Source of the DNA: an uncultured Chlorobiota bacterium
GTDB taxonomy: Bacteria; Bacteroidota; Ignavibacteria; UBA10030; UBA6906
Direction of reading: 5' to 3'
DNA length: 64,000 bases
Assembly (NCBI GenBank): GCA_900696645.1
Contig: CAADGV010000030.1
Location: 1-64,000 of the forward strand
The notes beneath the pieces were generated by a model. That model saw only the letters and a list, made by a program, of their open reading frames with translations. It had not been told where the DNA came from and did no database searches. Made by a program: the position numbers and the translations under genes. Below are positions 61,707 through 64,000 of the stretch, in pieces. Each line of letters begins with the position of its first letter. Positions within the stretch are counted from its first letter, which is position 1.

Positions 61707-64000
61707 CTAAATCCTTGAACCGCACTGAAAGCAGCCTTACGGCCAATGTATCAGGATGGATATGCAGGAGTACCAGACTGTTCCTTTATCTTAGTATTCT
61801 CACGTCGGTTTTTCTGGGAGTTGAGAAGGGTGTAGCACAGGAATCGCCCCACGGCAAGATCCGGTTCGAATGCAAGACATGCCACACAACGGAAACGTGG
61901 AAAATAAAGGAAGGCGGTATATTCAACCACGAAGCAACCGGTTTTGCATTGACAGGGCAGCACACGTCGTTGCAGTGTGTATCATGTCATCAGGGCCTGA
62001 AGTTTCCCAAGAAGTCATCAGACTGCCTGTCATGTCACACGGATGTCCATAAGAGTGAGATGGGAAACAACTGCTTGCGATGTCATACGACGCAATCATG
62101 GAAGATTGCCGACATGGTGCAGAGACATCAATCAACCCGATTCCCGCTTCTCGGCAAGCACTCGACGTTACCTTGCCAAACATGCCACACCAATGCTGCC
62201 CGGAAACAGTTTGCAGGAACACCGACCGATTGCTTTGGCTGTCATCAGGAGGATTTTACGACGGCTCGATCTCCGAATCATGTTACTTCGGGATTCTCCA
62301 CGGATTGCATGCAGTGCCACGACGTCACAGCGTTCAGGTGGGGAGCGGGATTCCAGCACGAACTGACGCGATTTCCTCTCACAGGGGCGCATGTCGCGGC
62401 ATCGTGCTTTGCCTGTCACAAGAATCAAGTCTTCAAATCAACACCAACAGTATGTGTATCCTGCCATCAGACCGAGTATACATCGACGGCGAATCCGAAC
62501 CATGCAGCGGCCCGCTTTGCGACTGAATGCCAGACGTGCCATACCACATCACGATGGCCGGGAGTCGCGTACAATCACGATCAAACGCGATTCCCGCTGG
62601 TCGGTGCTCATCGCAATCAGCAGTGCAGGGATTGCCATGCTGACAACGTATTTTGGGGAAAGCCAACGGATTGTCTCTCATGCCACCGCACGCAGTTCAA
62701 TTCCGCACAAAACCCGAACCATGTTGCAGGCAGCTTCCCGACGGATTGTCAGCTGTGTCATACGTCGAACGCGTGGAGTCCCGCGCAGTTTGACCATAAC
62801 GCGACACAATTTCCGTTAACAGGGCGGCATGGCAGCACGCAATGCCAGGCGTGTCACATCAACAACAACTACCAGCTTACATACACGAATTGTTACGAGT
62901 GCCATCAAGCGAACTACAATCTGCCGGCAAATCCGCGGCATGTGACACCGAGTTTCGCCCTTGACTGCACGCCGTGTCATTCAACGTCGGCGTGGTCGCC
63001 GTCATCGTTTACTCATAGTGCGACGAGTTTTCCGCTTACAGGGCGTCACGTGAGTACGTTGTGCAACCAGTGCCACGTGAATAATGTGTATCAGAATTTG
63101 CCCGGAACATGCTATGATTGCCATTCAAACAATTATCTTGCGACGACAGATCCGAACCACGTGCAGCGGAATTTCAGCCATGATTGTACGCAGTGCCATT
63201 CAACCAATGGCTGGGATGGCGCGTCGTTTGACCACAATACCACGAACTTTCCTTTGACGGGCAGGCACCTTTCTACACAATGCGCGCAATGTCACATCAA
63301 CGGCAACTATCAGCTTGTGTACACAAACTGCTATCCGTGCCACACAACACAGTACGCTCAACCACAGAACCCGAACCACGTTCTTGGAAACTTCAATCAT
63401 GACTGCGTGCCGTGCCACACGACTACGGCGTGGATGCCATCAACATTCAGTCATTCGACTACACCGTTCCCGCTGGTTGGGGCCCATCAATCTGTGTCGT
63501 GCAATCAATGTCACGTCAACAACCAATATCAGGGGCTTCCGAACACATGCTGGGATTGCCATGCCACGACGTTCAACAACACAACAAATCCGAATCATCA
63601 GCAGGGGCAATTCAGTCACGATTGCTTCCAATGCCATACGCAGTCTGCATGGCAGCCCGCATCATTCAATCATTCAACAACTAATTTTCCGCTGACTGGC
63701 CGGCATCTGACGGCACAATGCCAGCAGTGCCATATAAACGGTAATTATCAGCTTGTGTATACGAATTGCTATCCTTGCCATGCAACGCAATACGCTATTC
63801 CGACAAACCCGAATCACGTCACGCTCCAATTCGGCCACGATTGTACGCCGTGCCATACACAGTCGGCGTGGCTTCCGTCAACCTACAACCACGATCAGCA
63901 ATACTTCAGGATTTACTCCGGGAAGCATCGAAACAAGTGGACGAGTTGCTCGCAATGCCACCCGTCGATCGGGCAATATCAGAACTTCACGTGCATCAGT
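61703..64000 (+). CDS. Giant multihaem cytochrome c, at least 29 haems (3' truncated)
   Basis: ATG 61703 overlaps the previous stop, and the frame stays open for 766 codons to the window end. A signal peptide (core LFLYLSILTSVFLG, cleavage GVAQ) leads to at least 29 complete CxxCH motifs. A thirtieth is cut: the last codons read C-I-S. From 62303 the protein is a tandem repeat of 73 residues (one unit 74), each with three haem motifs and the pattern DCxxCH, W, FxHxxTxFPLTGxH, CxxCH, YQL, CYxCH, NPNH. The extra histidines offer bis-His ligation. It is likely an outer-surface electron wire, exported via Sec. Confidence 0.95.
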   Translation, partial: MTKSLNRTESSLTANVSGWICRSTRLFLYLSILTSVFLGVEKGVAQESPHGKIRFECKTCHTTETWKIKEGGIFNHEATGFALTGQHTSLQCVSCHQGLKFPKKSSDCLSCHTDVHKSEMGNNCLRCHTTQSWKIADMVQRHQSTRFPLLGKHSTLPCQTCHTNAARKQFAGTPTDCFGCHQEDFTTARSPNHVTSGFSTDCMQCHDVTAFRWGAGFQHELTRFPLTGAHVAASCFACHKNQVFKSTPTVCVSCHQTEYTSTANPNHAAARFATECQTCHTTSRWPGVAYNHDQTRFPLVGAHRNQQCRDCHADNVFWGKPTDCLSCHRTQFNSAQNPNHVAGSFPTDCQLCHTSNAWSPAQFDHNATQFPLTGRHGSTQCQACHINNNYQLTYTNCYECHQANYNLPANPRHVTPSFALDCTPCHSTSAWSPSSFTHSATSFPLTGRHVSTLCNQCHVNNVYQNLPGTCYDCHSNNYLATTDPNHVQRNFSHDCTQCHSTNGWDGASFDHNTTNFPLTGRHLSTQCAQCHINGNYQLVYTNCYPCHTTQYAQPQNPNHVLGNFNHDCVPCHTTTAWMPSTFSHSTTPFPLVGAHQSVSCNQCHVNNQYQGLPNTCWDCHATTFNNTTNPNHQQGQFSHDCFQCHTQSAWQPASFNHSTTNFPLTGRHLTAQCQQCHINGNYQLVYTNCYPCHATQYAIPTNPNHVTLQFGHDCTPCHTQSAWLPSTYNHDQQYFRIYSGKHRNKWTSCSQCHPSIGQYQNFTCIS
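62303..64000 (+). repeat. Tandem 219-bp triheme coding repeats
   Basis: The first haem codon of each unit begins at 62303, 62525, 62744, 62963, 63182, 63401, 63620 and 63839 (Asp or Glu before CxxCH). Steps are 222, then six times exactly 219 bases. Later units are the most alike at DNA level (for example 63182 and 63620 onward). The array continues past the window. Confidence 0.95.

Noticed and set aside
62303-64000. The regular 219-base repeats as a CRISPR-like or non-coding satellite
   Set aside because: The repeats are in frame, keep CxxCH codons and vary at third positions, so they are protein-coding.

Overview
The window is a chromosomal piece of about 50% GC from a Gram-negative bacterium. 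It probably belongs to the Bacteroidota/Chlorobiota/Ignavibacteriota assemblage. The evidence is three secreted proteins ending in the Por/type IX secretion C-terminal domain (core N-[FY]-P-N-P-F-N), many outer-membrane barrels and lipoproteins, a TonB receptor with a carboxypeptidase-regulatory N-terminal domain, and very large multihaem cytochromes. Ignavibacteria-like is my best guess, not a proof. Genes are densely packed, often with 4-base ATGA overlaps, and several have clear TTGACA-N16/17-TATATT promoters and intrinsic terminators. No tRNA, rRNA or CRISPR array was seen.

Layout. 1-0.95 kb: the tail of a secreted repeat protein, then a signal-peptide gene cut off by a REP-associated transposase (RAYT) with its inverted repeats. 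0.95-6.4 kb: clpC, an SGNH-fold protein and a sigma-54 activator with a phospho-dead receiver. 6.9-12.7 kb: an operon of addB, a 75-residue protein, a quinone-reductase-like enzyme, a TPMT-like methyltransferase and aat. 12.9-19 kb: a hypothetical gene, purC, a DUF4032-like kinase, a DUF971 protein and an active/inactive M16 protease pair. 19.1-22.8 kb: an Xre-repressor remnant with a perfect palindrome, then addA. 23-28 kb: a hybrid histidine kinase, an HTH-receiver protein, a stand-alone phosphoacceptor-helix protein and a TPR lipoprotein.

28-46 kb: a Bcr/CflA efflux pump, two envelope proteins, a cupin/pectate lyase/esterase/ThuA cluster, a TonB receptor, an M14 peptidase, a glycosyltransferase, crcB with a DUF190 partner, an arsC remnant cut by a 77-base miniature element, and a leftward gltA/M1 aminopeptidase/membrane protein group. 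46.5-56.2 kb: one rightward run of envelope genes: two barrels, a beta-propeller dihaem lipoprotein, DUF4266, DUF3570, two type IX cargo proteins (NHL-like propeller and GH18) and another barrel. 56.5-58.9 kb: ppk1 (leftward).

59.2-64 kb: the most striking locus. A dihaem cytochrome-b-like membrane protein is followed, with essentially no gaps, by a 20-haem exported cytochrome and by a second cytochrome with at least 29 haem motifs that runs off the window. The second cytochrome is built from eight triheme repeats, almost all exactly 219 bases (73 residues) long. Together they look like a quinol-to-exterior electron conduit.
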